This document shows, piece after piece, positions 50,608-60,800 of a stretch of DNA of 64,000 nucleotides. The stretch is taken from positions 124,001 to 188,000 of the forward strand of contig JAGFNW010000008.1 in the NCBI GenBank assembly GCA_017592665.1, in the 5' to 3' direction. This DNA comes from Streptosporangiaceae bacterium NEAU-GS5 (GTDB lineage: Bacteria > Actinomycetota > Actinomycetes > Streptosporangiales > Streptosporangiaceae). Below the pieces are notes generated by a model that saw only the letters and a program-made list of their open reading frames with translations, had not been told where the DNA came from and ran no database searches. A program made the position numbers and the translations under genes. How positions within the stretch are numbered: the stretch's first letter is position 1; each line of letters opens with the position of its first letter.

Positions 50608-51797
50608 GACGTGGGGCGCCACATCCAGATCCAGGCGTCGCCGTCATCCTCGGCCAGCGGCTCGTCTCCGACCGCGATCGCCCGGCGGCCGCCGGGAACG
50701 GCGGCGATGTCGTTGACGGACTTCGCGTCGCTCGAGGACAGACCGTCCTCGGCGCCCCACCCGCGACCGTCGTAGTGCCAGACGCGTCCGTAGTCCTCCA
50801 CGAGCCAGACGCCGCCCCGCCCATCGGCCGCGACGACGCCGGTTTCGCGGAACGCGTTTTTCCGCGTGAGGAAGGGAACCTTGAGGAGCTGCCAGGCACG
50901 TCCGTTCCAGCGCAGCGCGAAGCCGTCCGCGCTGGGCTGGGAAGGGGTCTCGGACAGTGTTCCCGCGGCCCACACCTCGCGAGGTGAGACGGCATCGACA
51001 CGGAGCCAGGCGCCGGCCCGCATCCGCAGCCCGGCCGGCAGAGGCACGGAGCGCCAGCGTTCGCCGTTCCACCGCGCGGCGGAAAGACCGCCACTCTCGT
51101 CCGTGCCGACGGCCCACACATCCTGGCCGGAGGCGGCGCTCAGCGACTGGATCCGGAAGGGGGCCGGCAGCACCGACCATCGGCCTTTCGACCAACGACC
51201 GAAGATCGGGGTCTGGTAGGTCGTGTCCGTGAATCCCGCGACCAACACCTCGCCGGAGCCGGTGACGACCGCCGCACGCAATGAAGACAGCCCGGCGAGG
51301 GCCCCCATCTCAGCCCAGCCGTCGCCGTCGCGTCGCCACGCGTCGCCCTTCCATTCGAACACCCACACCTCGCCGCCCGGCGACGCCGACACGATGCTGA
51401 GCGCCACGCGCCGCCCGGACGGCGGCGTGACCTTGCTCCATCGCCGCCCATCCCAGTGTTCGACGAGCCCTTCGGTGCCGTCATTGGCCCACCCCGCCGC
51501 CCAGGCGTCCGCGGGTCCGAGGGCCACGACACTCGTCAATCCGGCGCGTTTCTCCTGAACCGCGTCCTTCCATTCGCCTGGGGCCGGCGCGAGCCGGACC
51601 TCCTGGGCCGACCCAAGCGGGCTCACCGACGGCGCCGGCGTGACTGGCGGCAGTGCCGACGGCATGGCGGACGGCGTGGTGCGCTCGGTCTCGATTCCGC
51701 CAAGCGCCGATGCGGAGGGCCGCGTGACGTCTTGGCCGCCGCTACACGCCGTCAGCGCTCCCGCCATCACCACTACGGCCGCGAGTTGCCGGATCAT
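50601..51797 (-). CDS. Beta-propeller lipoprotein with WAAG/WAVG repeats
   Basis: 398 residues. Lipobox LTAC, a Ser/Pro-rich linker, then blades marked by DAWAAGWA, EVWVFEW, DVWAVGTDE, EVWAAGTL alternating with HWDGRRWSKV/RWNGERWRSV type strands. Same blade signature as the protein at 53132-54244. Probably a binding scaffold on the outer membrane face. No enzyme motif. Confidence 0.72.
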   Translation of the reverse strand: MIRQLAAVVVMAGALTACSGGQDVTRPSASALGGIETERTTPSAMPSALPPVTPAPSVSPLGSAQEVRLAPAPGEWKDAVQEKRAGLTSVVALGPADAWAAGWANDGTEGLVEHWDGRRWSKVTPPSGRRVALSIVSASPGGEVWVFEWKGDAWRRDGDGWAEMGALAGLSSLRAAVVTGSGEVLVAGFTDTTYQTPIFGRWSKGRWSVLPAPFRIQSLSAASGQDVWAVGTDESGGLSAARWNGERWRSVPLPAGLRMRAGAWLRVDAVSPREVWAAGTLSETPSQPSADGFALRWNGRAWQLLKVPFLTRKNAFRETGVVAADGRGGVWLVEDYGRVWHYDGRGWGAEDGLSSSDAKSVNDIAAVPGGRRAIAVGDEPLAEDDGDAWIWMWRPTSH

Positions 51798-51837
51798 GTC
51801 GAAGAGACTTTATCGGCCGACCATGGCGAGAGGGTCG

Positions 51838-53079
51838 CTAGGTGAGATCGGCGACATCCAGCGAGCAGATCTGCGAATAGCCGTCGATGACGTCGGTGAA
51901 GAACAACTGCCGCCGGTCGGGGCCGAGGAACGGGTGCGCGTGATGCCGTTGAAGGTCGAGCGCATCGTAGACATCGGGGTTCAGAACGCGGAGCAGGGAC
52001 AGTTCCGCCGGCCCGTCCTCGTATCGCGGTAGCAGGTGATAGAGCGCGTGCCGGTCGGGCGCGCAGGCCTCGACGAACAGGAACCGGCCGGCCGGGTCGT
52101 TGCCGGTGTGGACGTAACCGATCCCCGAGGGCAGGCTCCACTCGGTCCAGGCGTCGTCCGCGAACCGGTAGCGGCCGAACCAGGTCTGGTCGCTACCGGG
52201 CGGAGGCGAGGTCTCGTAGAGAAGGCCCCCGTCGACGACCACCTGGTGACACACCGACCCGCGGCCGTCCGCCGGCCTCAGCACGCGAGGGCGGCTGCCG
52301 TCGATGCCGACCGTCCACATCCCGGCGCCGTCTCTCGGGTGGTTGACCAGGACCGTCTCGTTGTCCGTGAACAACACGTGGTGGACGTGATAGTCGAGGT
52401 CGAGCAAGGTCCGGACCCGACCCGTACGTGTGTCCACCAGCCCGATCCTGGTCGGCACCTTCGCCCGCCAGGCGTGGTGCTCCGACCATGGGAACGTGCC
52501 GTCCGATTCCCGCTGCTCGCGACGTCCGTACTCGTAGGTGAAGGTGTCGCGGTCGGCGTCGACGAAGACGAACAGACGCCCGTCCGGCGAGAAGGCCGAC
52601 TGCCCCACCGGGATCCTGCCCTCGAGCTCGGCGACGACCCGGTCCTCGCAGGTCGTCACCGATACCGACCTGAGCCGCTCATGGTCGAAGTAGTAGACGT
52701 CGCCTGTCACGACGTTGAGCGCGCTGAGATGGTTGTAGATCCCGTCGAGGTGGTAGGCGCACCAGATCGCCCAGCCGGCGTCTCGGGTCGTCCCCTCCGT
52801 GAGCTGAAGGCTGGAACCGTCCGTGAGATCCAGCCGGTGCAGCTGCACCGACCCCGAGCGCTCACTGTGGAACACCAGGTAACGCGCGTCAGGAGTGATG
52901 CTGGGCACGAAGTAGTACAGCGGGTAGTTGTGCGCCGCGGCGGAGGTGTACTGCCGCACCGATCTCCCGCTCAAGGGATCTGCCGAGAGACTCCACTCCG
53001 CCGTCGCCACATCCAGACGCGCCATGCGGCGGGCTCCTTCCACGTCACCCGGCCATACCCGCGAGCCGAAATACATCAT
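51838..53079 (-). CDS. Oligogalacturonate lyase (PL22)-like beta-propeller enzyme
   Basis: 413 residues without signal peptide. Seven-bladed propeller with the PL22 look: FVPSITPDARYLVFHSERSG, QSAFSPDGRLFVFVDADRDT, the His-rich YHVHHVLFTDNETVLVNHPR, and LQRHHAHPFLGPDRRQLFFT. In PL22 enzymes His residues hold a Mn ion beside the active site. Expected role: intracellular cleavage of unsaturated pectin oligosaccharides or a related uronide. The isolated position between two exported propellers makes substrate uncertain; TolB-like function is the alternative. Confidence 0.68.
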   Translation of the reverse strand: MMYFGSRVWPGDVEGARRMARLDVATAEWSLSADPLSGRSVRQYTSAAAHNYPLYYFVPSITPDARYLVFHSERSGSVQLHRLDLTDGSSLQLTEGTTRDAGWAIWCAYHLDGIYNHLSALNVVTGDVYYFDHERLRSVSVTTCEDRVVAELEGRIPVGQSAFSPDGRLFVFVDADRDTFTYEYGRREQRESDGTFPWSEHHAWRAKVPTRIGLVDTRTGRVRTLLDLDYHVHHVLFTDNETVLVNHPRDGAGMWTVGIDGSRPRVLRPADGRGSVCHQVVVDGGLLYETSPPPGSDQTWFGRYRFADDAWTEWSLPSGIGYVHTGNDPAGRFLFVEACAPDRHALYHLLPRYEDGPAELSLLRVLNPDVYDALDLQRHHAHPFLGPDRRQLFFTDVIDGYSQICSLDVADLT

Positions 53080-53131
53080 ACGTATAACGAATCTAGGGGG
53101 ACGGCCGGCGCGCGGTCAATCGGCGCTCCGT

Positions 53132-54244
53132 TCAGTGGCGTTCGAGGGACAGAGGCGCGCCGGGGATGGAATCGCCGACGGTGAGGAGGCGGGTGGCGCC
53201 GGGGCGGGTGGAGATGGACCAGAGGGTGCCGTTGACGCCGACGGGGGTGGCGACGGCGGTCCAGGCGCGGCCGTCCCAGTGCAGGGTGGAGACGGCGGCC
53301 GTGTTGGCGTCACCGGTGAAGTTCAGGCCGGCCGCCCAGACGTCGGTGCCGGAGCGGGCGGTGACGTCACGGAGGTAGCCGCCGCGGGCGCTGGCCGGCG
53401 CTGGGACCACGGACCAGGATGTGCCGTCCCAGTGCTCGAGGCCGGGCTGGGTGGAGGCGAGGGAGTCGGATTCGCCCACGGCCCACGCGTCGCCGGGGCC
53501 GGCCGCGACGATCGACCAGAACTTGTGCGTGGTCGGCTCGGCGAACGGCAGGACCTGCCAGGACGTGCCGTCGTAGTGCAAAGAGTAGGCGGCGGTCGTC
53601 CGCCGCTTGGGGCTGTAGAGGCCGACGACCCAGATGTCCGACGGCGTACGGGCCGAGACGGCGAGGGTCGACCCGGCCACCGGCGGCTGCGGAGACGGGG
53701 TGGCCACGCTCGACCAGGCGGAGCCGTTCCAGTGCTTGACGCCGCCACCGACCGCGTACGCGTCGGCCGGGCCGAGCGTCGCCACGTCGTAGAGCAGGCC
53801 CGAGTCCGGGACCGGGAACGAGGTCCACGACGTGCCGTTCCAGTGGAACGCGGCCGCCTGCGAGGTGGACGAGTAGCCCTTGGGCAGGAAGAAGTTGCCG
53901 ACCGCCCACACGTCGTCGGCCCGGCTCCCGCTGACGCCCCACAGCGGCGTCCCCTTGCCGTTGGCCTGGGTGGGGAACGGGACCTGGCTCCAGGCGGCGC
54001 CGTTCCAGTGCACGGCGTACGGCTGGCTGTCGTCCACGGTCCCCACGGCCCACGCGTCGTCGTCGGCCCGGCTGTCGACCGAGACCAGCCCGGCCCGGTG
54101 CAGGCTGGGGAAGGGCACGGACACCACACTCCACGCCCCCGCCGCGGCCGCGACGGGCGTCGAGGGAGCGAGCATCGCCCCGGCCACGGCCACAGCCCCC
54201 AAGGACGCCGCCATCCTGCGCACGGCCGTCGGTGATCGTTCCAC
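53132..54244 (-). CDS. Secreted beta-propeller protein with WAVG repeats
   Basis: 370 residues. N-terminal signal (LGAVAVAGAMLAPSTPVAAA), then at least six blades carrying D-D-A-W-A-V-G, DDVWAVGNF, DIWVVGLYS, DAWAVGESD, DVWAAGLNF followed by HWNGAAW/HWDGTSW strands. No lipobox, so probably released. Paralogue of 50601-51797. No catalytic signature. Confidence 0.72.
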   Translation of the reverse strand: MERSPTAVRRMAASLGAVAVAGAMLAPSTPVAAAAGAWSVVSVPFPSLHRAGLVSVDSRADDDAWAVGTVDDSQPYAVHWNGAAWSQVPFPTQANGKGTPLWGVSGSRADDVWAVGNFFLPKGYSSTSQAAAFHWNGTSWTSFPVPDSGLLYDVATLGPADAYAVGGGVKHWNGSAWSSVATPSPQPPVAGSTLAVSARTPSDIWVVGLYSPKRRTTAAYSLHYDGTSWQVLPFAEPTTHKFWSIVAAGPGDAWAVGESDSLASTQPGLEHWDGTSWSVVPAPASARGGYLRDVTARSGTDVWAAGLNFTGDANTAAVSTLHWDGRAWTAVATPVGVNGTLWSISTRPGATRLLTVGDSIPGAPLSLERH

Positions 54245-54405
54245 GCTCGTCCCCTCTCAGCGCCGAATCGTCCGACCTCATCACGGCGCCGCCCAGGCGC
54301 CGGTTCAGCCCGTGTCCTAACCCGGCCACGGCCGCGAGGCGGAAGGCAGTGGAACGCCGGCTTCTACGTAACGGCCGTCCCTCATCGGTCTTGAGGATGT
54401 AAGAG

Positions 54406-54803
54406 AATGACGAAATTAATCTGCGGCACCTGTTGGTCACGTCAATCGGCGCGGTGATGATGCCGGCCGGGGCCACGCTTATCGGGGCCCAGCCCGCCTC
54501 GGCGGCCAATCCCGACGGCTCGGTCTCGCTGGTCGCCGCGACCGGCAAATGCATTGAGGTCGCCCCCACCCCGTGGGGGTAATCACAACGTCTCCGGAAA
54601 CCGCATCCAGCAGCGCGGCTGCGACCACTCGCCGCAGCAGCACTGGTTCCTTATCCAGGTGTCCCGAAACAACAGTGGCAAATCCGGTCCAGCAGTGGCC
54701 CTGCAACGGCAACGACAGCATGAGCTGGGCGGACTTCGCCCGGCTCCAGATCTACAACTGCTTCGACACCGGCAACGTTGCGCAGCACTACACCATCCGC
54801 TGA
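54406..54803 (+). pseudogene. Broken secreted ricin-type lectin-like gene
   Basis: Homology-like signal crosses three frames. The first encodes an export signal (LLVTSIGAVMMPAGATLIGA) and the start of a domain, G-K-C-I-E-V-A-P-T-P-W-G, then stops at TAA (54581-54583). The second reads GGNHNVSGNRIQQRGCDHSP then QQHWFLI, a beta-trefoil-like QQxW pattern, and the third gives QQWPCNGNDSMSWADFARLQ to Q-H-Y-T-I-R-stop. At least two frameshifts inactivate it. A 3' remnant of the same family lies at 24300-24415. Confidence 0.6.
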
Positions 54804-54911
54804 CCACACAGCGCGCGGCCGCCCTCGCGGACCTGGCGACGCCGATTCTGTCGGACGGGACTGATATTCATGATCCGTCACGGCAACCTCACGGCGTTGT
54901 GGAGGCAAGTG

Positions 54912-55304
54912 ATGGCTACGGTCATCGTGCGGGATGAGACCGCCACGGGCAGAGCGTTGGACGAGTTCCCCCTTCCCGGGCTGCCCGAGCGGATCTCGGC
55001 GCGAGAGCTGGTCAGGCTCCGGGTCCGCGAGGAGGTGGCGCGTTACAACGCCGCTCCGTCGGCCCGCTTCAGCGGGCTGGTCCGCCCGGTGGATGCCGAG
55101 GTCGCCTTGAACGGCTACCGGATGGCCGCCGTCCGCCAGATCGACTGGGAGAGGCAGGCCGACATCGCGGAGCGCGCGTTCGAGCGCAACGCGTTCGTCC
55201 TGCTGGTCGGCGAGCGCCAGGTCGAGGATCTGGCCGAGGTGATCGACCTGACCGTCGACCCGATCGTGTCGTTCATCAAGCTGATCCCCCTGGTCGGAGG
55301 CTGA
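54912..55304 (+). CDS. Small partner protein of DUF4132 gene
   Basis: 130 residues; GGAGG (54901-54905) is 6 bases before ATG 54912. Sequence MATVIVRDETATGRALDEFP, SARELVRLRVREEVARYNAA and AERAFERNAFVLLVGERQVE suggests an all-helical cytosolic protein. One base separates it from the DUF4132 GTG start, so the two are co-translated. Small proteins of this kind accompany DUF4132 genes; function unknown. Confidence 0.75.
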   Translation: MATVIVRDETATGRALDEFPLPGLPERISARELVRLRVREEVARYNAAPSARFSGLVRPVDAEVALNGYRMAAVRQIDWERQADIAERAFERNAFVLLVGERQVEDLAEVIDLTVDPIVSFIKLIPLVGG

Positions 55305-55305
55305 C

Positions 55306-57771
55306 GTGGGCGTTCTCGCCGACCTGCACCCCGCCCACGGCCACCTGATCTCCCACCTCGACGAGGCGGCGAAACAGAGCCTGGCGCACTTCGACGCGGT
55401 CTTCGGCCCACCGGCCTGGGCGTCCCCGCTCGACGACCTCGTCGCCGGGCTTGACGACGACGGGCGCGTGCGGTTCGCGCGCTGGGTGCAACTGCGGCTG
55501 TCCCTGGGCTGGACGGGGGGACACGACTACGACGAACGACTGCTCGCGGCCGTCCGCCATGTCGCCGGCGCCGATCTGCCGTGGCAGGTCGCGGACGTCC
55601 GCTTCGTCTGGGGCATCGCCAACGCGCAGATGACGTGTGGACACACCAATCTCGCGGAGGTCTACCGCATCCCCCTTGCCGCGATTCAGCACCTGGATCA
55701 TGTTCAGCGCCGCCGCATCCTGCGGTGGGATCTGGATTGGTATCGCGACATCCACCGCAGTGTCTGGCAGGCGCATGGCGACCAGATCATCGAGTGCCTC
55801 ACCGAGCCTGAGGAGGGTGATCCCGCGGCGGCGGTGCGCAATGTGATCTGGGACTGCGACGCCTTCGCCTGCGTCCTCGCCACTGAATACGGCGAGCGCC
55901 TGGCCGGCCCGCGGGCGCTGGCGCTGCTGCGCCACTGGAATACCGCCAGATCCTCGAAGCCGAGTGGCGCCTGGCTGCGTAAGGCCGGCCCGTTGCTGAC
56001 CCCGGAGACGCACGAGCTGGTCCGGGAGATTCTCACGCGGCTGGCGGCCTATCGGGAGACGCCCTTTCTCGATCACTGGGAGACGCCGCAGACCATGTTC
56101 CTGGACGAGCGGACCGCCCGGCCGCTCCGCGGAATGGTGTGGACGTGTTCGCTGATCGACGAGCCATGGGTCACCCCGCTTCTGGGCGATGTGGCGCTGA
56201 CCTGTGGGGTGGGCATGGGTGGCACGGGCGCCAACTGCCGCAGCGAGAGGCTGGCCAACGCCGCTGTCAACGTCCTGGCGCGGCGCGGCGGGCTCGACAC
56301 GGTGTCGGCGCTCGCCCGCCTGCAGACCAAGGTCCGCAGAAAGTCCGTGCTGGCCAACATAGGGCGCTCGCTCGATTCCGTCGCCGCCGAGGCGGGCCTG
56401 TCGCGTGAGCAGCTCCTCGACCGCACCGTGCCCACCTACGGTCTCGACTCCGATGGCGTACGCGAGGAGAAGATCGGCGGCTATCTCGTGCGGCTGGAGG
56501 CCGCCGGCCCGGCCCTGCGGTATGTCAACCCGGCGGGCAAGCAGGTCAAATCCGCGCCGGCCGCGATCCGGCAGGAGCCGGCGCTGGCCGAGCTGAAGGC
56601 CGCTGTCAAGGAGCTCAGGCAGGCTCTGCCCGCCGAGCGGTTCCGCCTCGAACGGGCGCTGATCACCGACCGAATGTGGCCCTGGGAGCAGGTGACCGCG
56701 CACTTCCTCGACCATCCGGTCACGACCACGTACGCGCGGAAGCTGATCTGGCGGCTCGTGGACGGGCCCGCAGGAATCCCGATCAAGACGGGCGGCGGAT
56801 GGCGGCTCATGGATCCCGCGGGTCAGGAGATCCGGCCCGACCCGGACAGCCCGGTCCGGCTGTGGCACCCGATCCGCGAGACCGCCGGCGACGTGTGGGC
56901 CTGGCGCGACCACCTCATCTCCGTCGGCGTGCGCCAGCCGTTCAAGCAGGCGTTTCGGGAGATCTACCTGCTCACCCCGGCCGAGGAGCAGACCAGCACG
57001 CACTCGAACCGGTTCGCCGGGCATGTGCTGCGCTATGGGCAGGCCAAGGCGCTGCTCAACCAGCGTGGGTGGAGTGACCTCGCGATCGGCTACTGGGACG
57101 GCGAATTGGGCAGCGATCAGGGCGAGGCGATCAAGGAGCTGTCCGGGTGGCACGCGCGCTGGGGCATGCACGTGACCGGCGACCCCGCATCCGACGGCTG
57201 GGGCACCGCCGCGCACTGCGTCAGCGAGGAGATCGGCATCTACCGCGCCGACCAGCGCGTGCCCCGTCATTACGACATGGCGCCTTATCCAGGCGTGCCG
57301 CTGACCGAGGTGCCGCCCTTGGTCCTGTCGGAAATCCTGCGGGACGCCGATCTCGCCGTCGGGGTCACTTCTGTCGGGCTCGACGTCCAGCCTGCCGGCG
57401 GGCACGAGGACTACTGGCAGTCCTACGGGTTCGGCGAGCTCACCGAGACCGCCCAGTCCCGCCGCGACGCCCTGGCCAGGCTCCTGCCCCGGCTGAAGAT
57501 CACGGGCCGCGCCGAGGTGACCGACCGATTCCTTCGCGTACGCGGAGACCTGCGCACCTACAAGATCCACCTCGGGTCGGGCAACATCCTGATGGAGCCC
57601 AACGACGCCTACCTGTGCATCGTCGCCGGCGCCGACCGCGCCGGCCACAACGTATTCCTCCCGTTCGAGGAGGACGGCGGCATGCTGTCGATCATCTTGT
57701 CCAAGGCGTTCCTGCTCGCCAACGACACGGCCATCACCGACCCGACGATCACCCGGCAACTGGCCCTCTGA
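55306..57771 (+). CDS. DUF4132 (MolR-like) protein
   Basis: 821 residues from GTG 55306 with CGGAGG five bases upstream. N-terminal ~450 residues are helical, HEAT-like; the C-terminal ~300 residues carry the DUF4132 block (ETAGDVWAWRDHLISVGVRQ, FKQAFREIYLLTPAEEQT, then NRFAGHVLRYGQAKALLNQR) ending with LGSGNILMEPNDAYLCIVAG. E. coli YehI/MolR proteins share this domain; biochemical role is unknown. The WGR DNA-binding domain often found at the N-terminus is absent here. Its 130-residue partner may replace it. Confidence 0.82.
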   Translation: MGVLADLHPAHGHLISHLDEAAKQSLAHFDAVFGPPAWASPLDDLVAGLDDDGRVRFARWVQLRLSLGWTGGHDYDERLLAAVRHVAGADLPWQVADVRFVWGIANAQMTCGHTNLAEVYRIPLAAIQHLDHVQRRRILRWDLDWYRDIHRSVWQAHGDQIIECLTEPEEGDPAAAVRNVIWDCDAFACVLATEYGERLAGPRALALLRHWNTARSSKPSGAWLRKAGPLLTPETHELVREILTRLAAYRETPFLDHWETPQTMFLDERTARPLRGMVWTCSLIDEPWVTPLLGDVALTCGVGMGGTGANCRSERLANAAVNVLARRGGLDTVSALARLQTKVRRKSVLANIGRSLDSVAAEAGLSREQLLDRTVPTYGLDSDGVREEKIGGYLVRLEAAGPALRYVNPAGKQVKSAPAAIRQEPALAELKAAVKELRQALPAERFRLERALITDRMWPWEQVTAHFLDHPVTTTYARKLIWRLVDGPAGIPIKTGGGWRLMDPAGQEIRPDPDSPVRLWHPIRETAGDVWAWRDHLISVGVRQPFKQAFREIYLLTPAEEQTSTHSNRFAGHVLRYGQAKALLNQRGWSDLAIGYWDGELGSDQGEAIKELSGWHARWGMHVTGDPASDGWGTAAHCVSEEIGIYRADQRVPRHYDMAPYPGVPLTEVPPLVLSEILRDADLAVGVTSVGLDVQPAGGHEDYWQSYGFGELTETAQSRRDALARLLPRLKITGRAEVTDRFLRVRGDLRTYKIHLGSGNILMEPNDAYLCIVAGADRAGHNVFLPFEEDGGMLSIILSKAFLLANDTAITDPTITRQLAL

Positions 57772-57863
57772 CACCAGCGCGAGGCCCCATCACGTCCGAC
57801 CGTCACGAACGCCGTCGCCGGCCTGCGGCTGCTGCCGAGGGGCGCCCGCGTGGACAGGCAGAG

Positions 57864-60800
57864 TCAGCAGATCGTCAATTCGGTGCGGCCTGCCAGATAT
57901 CGGTCGCGCTCGGCCTTGGTCAGAGCGCGGCCCGCCTGATCACAGACCATGCGCACGGCACGGGCATCGGTGATGCCGAGCGTCCAGAAACGGATCTTCC
58001 CTTCCAGTCCGACGGTGGCGAGGGAGCGTCCGTCTGGGCTGGGCGCGAGGAATGTCAAGACCTCCTCATCGGTGACGAGCGGAGCGCCCAGCCACGTGCC
58101 CGTGGCGACGTCCCACAGTTGCAGCGCGGCCTTTTCGTCCGTCTGCGTGACAGTGATCACGGTCCTGCCGTCGGCGCTGAAAGCCGCGGCACTCATGTCG
58201 CCGGTGGCGTCGACGCGGGGCGCATACAACGGGCGCAAGGTCGCGGTGTCCCACACCTGCCAGGCGCCCACACCGTCCAGGAGACCGTTCGTGGTGATGA
58301 ATTGCCTGCCATCGGCGCTGAAGGCGGGGATACCGACGTCGCCCGTGCTGTCGACCAGCAACCGAGAAGACTTGCCTGTGTCCCTGTCCCATGCCCGGAC
58401 GGTCACCCTCGTATGGAATCCGCCACCTGGATCGGACACCTGCCTCGTGTCCATGATCAGATGCCGAGACCCGGCCGGGTTGAGCACGACCAGCGCGCCG
58501 ACACCTCGCGGATCCCTGGTCACCGTGCCGATCGGCTTGCGCGAGCGCAGATCCCAGTTCGACAGCGACCAGCCGGCGTCCTGCACACCCGACCAGACCG
58601 TCAGCGTGTCACTGCCGTCGAAGGCCACGTTGTAGCTGGTGCGAACGCGGGTGGCACGGGCCACCTCGGCCATCAGCTCCCGCCTGTCCACCCGCCACAC
58701 CTGCGCTGCGGAACCTTTGGCGCCCCGCTCCGCTCCCCCGCCCGTTCCACCGCTGGCCAGCAGCGAGCCATCGTGGTTGAAGGCCAAGGCCCAGGTGAAG
58801 TCGCTGCTCGGGATCAACGGCTCCCCCACCGGGCGCAGCGAACCGACGTCCCACAGCGTCACCGTCGCCTGGCCGGCGACGTCGCCGGCGCCACTCGAGT
58901 CGTGCCCGGAAGGGTCCGCCAGGCCCGCGAGCGTGGCGCCGTCAGGGCTGAAGGCGATCTCTCCGACAGGCTCGCCGTGACCGGTCAGCGATCCCGTCAA
59001 CGGCCGCCGCGACGTCCTGTCCCACAGGCGTACCCCGTCCACATCCGCGGCGGCGAGCGTGCGCCCGTCGCGGCTGAACGCCATCGCGCCGGCCCCGGCA
59101 GGCGGATCGACGTAGGCGGGACCCGCGCGCCTGCCGGTGATCAGATCCCATTCCTCAAGCCACCTGGCCTGGCCGTCGGCACGCAATACGCCGAGGGCGC
59201 CGTCGTCTGGAGTGAACGCCGCGGCCCGAACGTCGCCACGTCCACGCGGGAGAGCGACAGGGTCGCGGGTGCCGGTCCGCCACACCAGGACCCTGGGATG
59301 AGCATCCGTTTCCCCGCTGACCGCAGCGGCGAAGAAGGTGCCTCCCGCGCTGAAACCCGCCCAATCCAAGACGCCGAGACCCGTTGGTCCTGTGAGGACG
59401 TGCACCGCCCCGGTGTCGGTATTCCACAGCTGTACGGTCACCCGCTCGGTGGTGGTGTTCCCCCGGCCGAGAAGGACCGTTTTCCCGTCAGGGCTGAAGG
59501 CCATCGATCGAATGGGGCCGCTGCCGAGCCGGCCGGGGTCGTGATCGAAGGTGATCGAGGATCCGTACTGCCGCTGGGTCGCGACGTCCCAGAGCCGCAC
59601 ATCCTCACCGGGCGTTCCGTCGCCGGCGCCGGCCTCCCACGCCCGCGCGACCGCCAGAGTGCGGCCGTCAGGGCTGAAGGCCAGGTGGAACTCGGTGGAC
59701 GCCTGGCTGAGCAGCGGAGCCCCGATCGGCGTGCGGGTGGCCAGGTCCCACAATTGGACGCTCGCGACCCGGTCGATTCTGGTGTTGAACGTCGTGTCGC
59801 TGCCGATGGCCAGGACTTTTCCGTCCGGGCTGAACGCGAGCGACGAGGCGGCGTCCCCCTGGCCGTTCAGCACCGCGACCTCGGGCCGCAGCGCCGCCGC
59901 CTTCAACGCCGGCATCACCTCCGCGGGCCGGGGCGACAGCCGCCAGGCGGCCACCAGCAAGAGCCGCGACACCACCGGATCGGTCCGGGCCAGCGCCTGC
60001 GACGTGGCCTGCAGCTCGCGCGAGAGAGCGAGATCGCGCTCCTGGCCGGCCTCATCGAGGGCGGCGACCAGTCGCGCCGTCATCCCGAGCGCGACGATCA
60101 GCAGCACGGCCAGCGCGGCCGTCAGAAGGGTGCGGGTTCGCTGGCGGCGGCGGGCCGCGGCCTTCCCCGCCGCCTCCAGCGCGCGGCTGGCCGCCAGGAA
60201 CGCGTCTTCCAGCTCGCCGAGGTTCGCCGCGTCCTGTGCCATGGCCAGGCGGGTGTCCCGATAGAGGAAGGCCGGATCGCGTCCGCTCCGCAGCCAGTCG
60301 CGAGCGTCCTCGGCGATCTGCTGCTCGATCATGAGCAGAGTCCGGTCGGCCGCGATCCAGGCGTTCAGCTGCGGCCAGCGCCTGATCAACGCCTCGTGGG
60401 TGAGCTGCGCGCGATCCCGGTCGACGGTCACCAGGCGCGCCCGCACAAGCTGATCCAGCGCCCGGCGCGCCGGCGCGTAGTCGGCGGTGGTCGGAGATGG
60501 CAGCAGGTCGGCCACGGTCATCGGGCGTCGGCTGTCGTCGAATTCGTCGCCGATGCGTACCAGCCGGGGCAGCAGCAGCCGTGCCGCGTGGCGGGCGTCG
60601 GCGTCCAGATCGGCCAGCGCCGAGTCGGCGCTACGGGCCAGCGCCCGGCTGATGCCACCCGTGGTGCGGTAGCCGGCCAGCGTGAGCATCCGGCCTTCCC
60701 GGTGCTGCCACGTCGCCAGCAACGCATGCGACAGCAGCGGGAGCACGGCCGCTCCGGTCGCGCCGTCGATGTCCTCGAGCAGCAGTTCCACCAGACCGGG

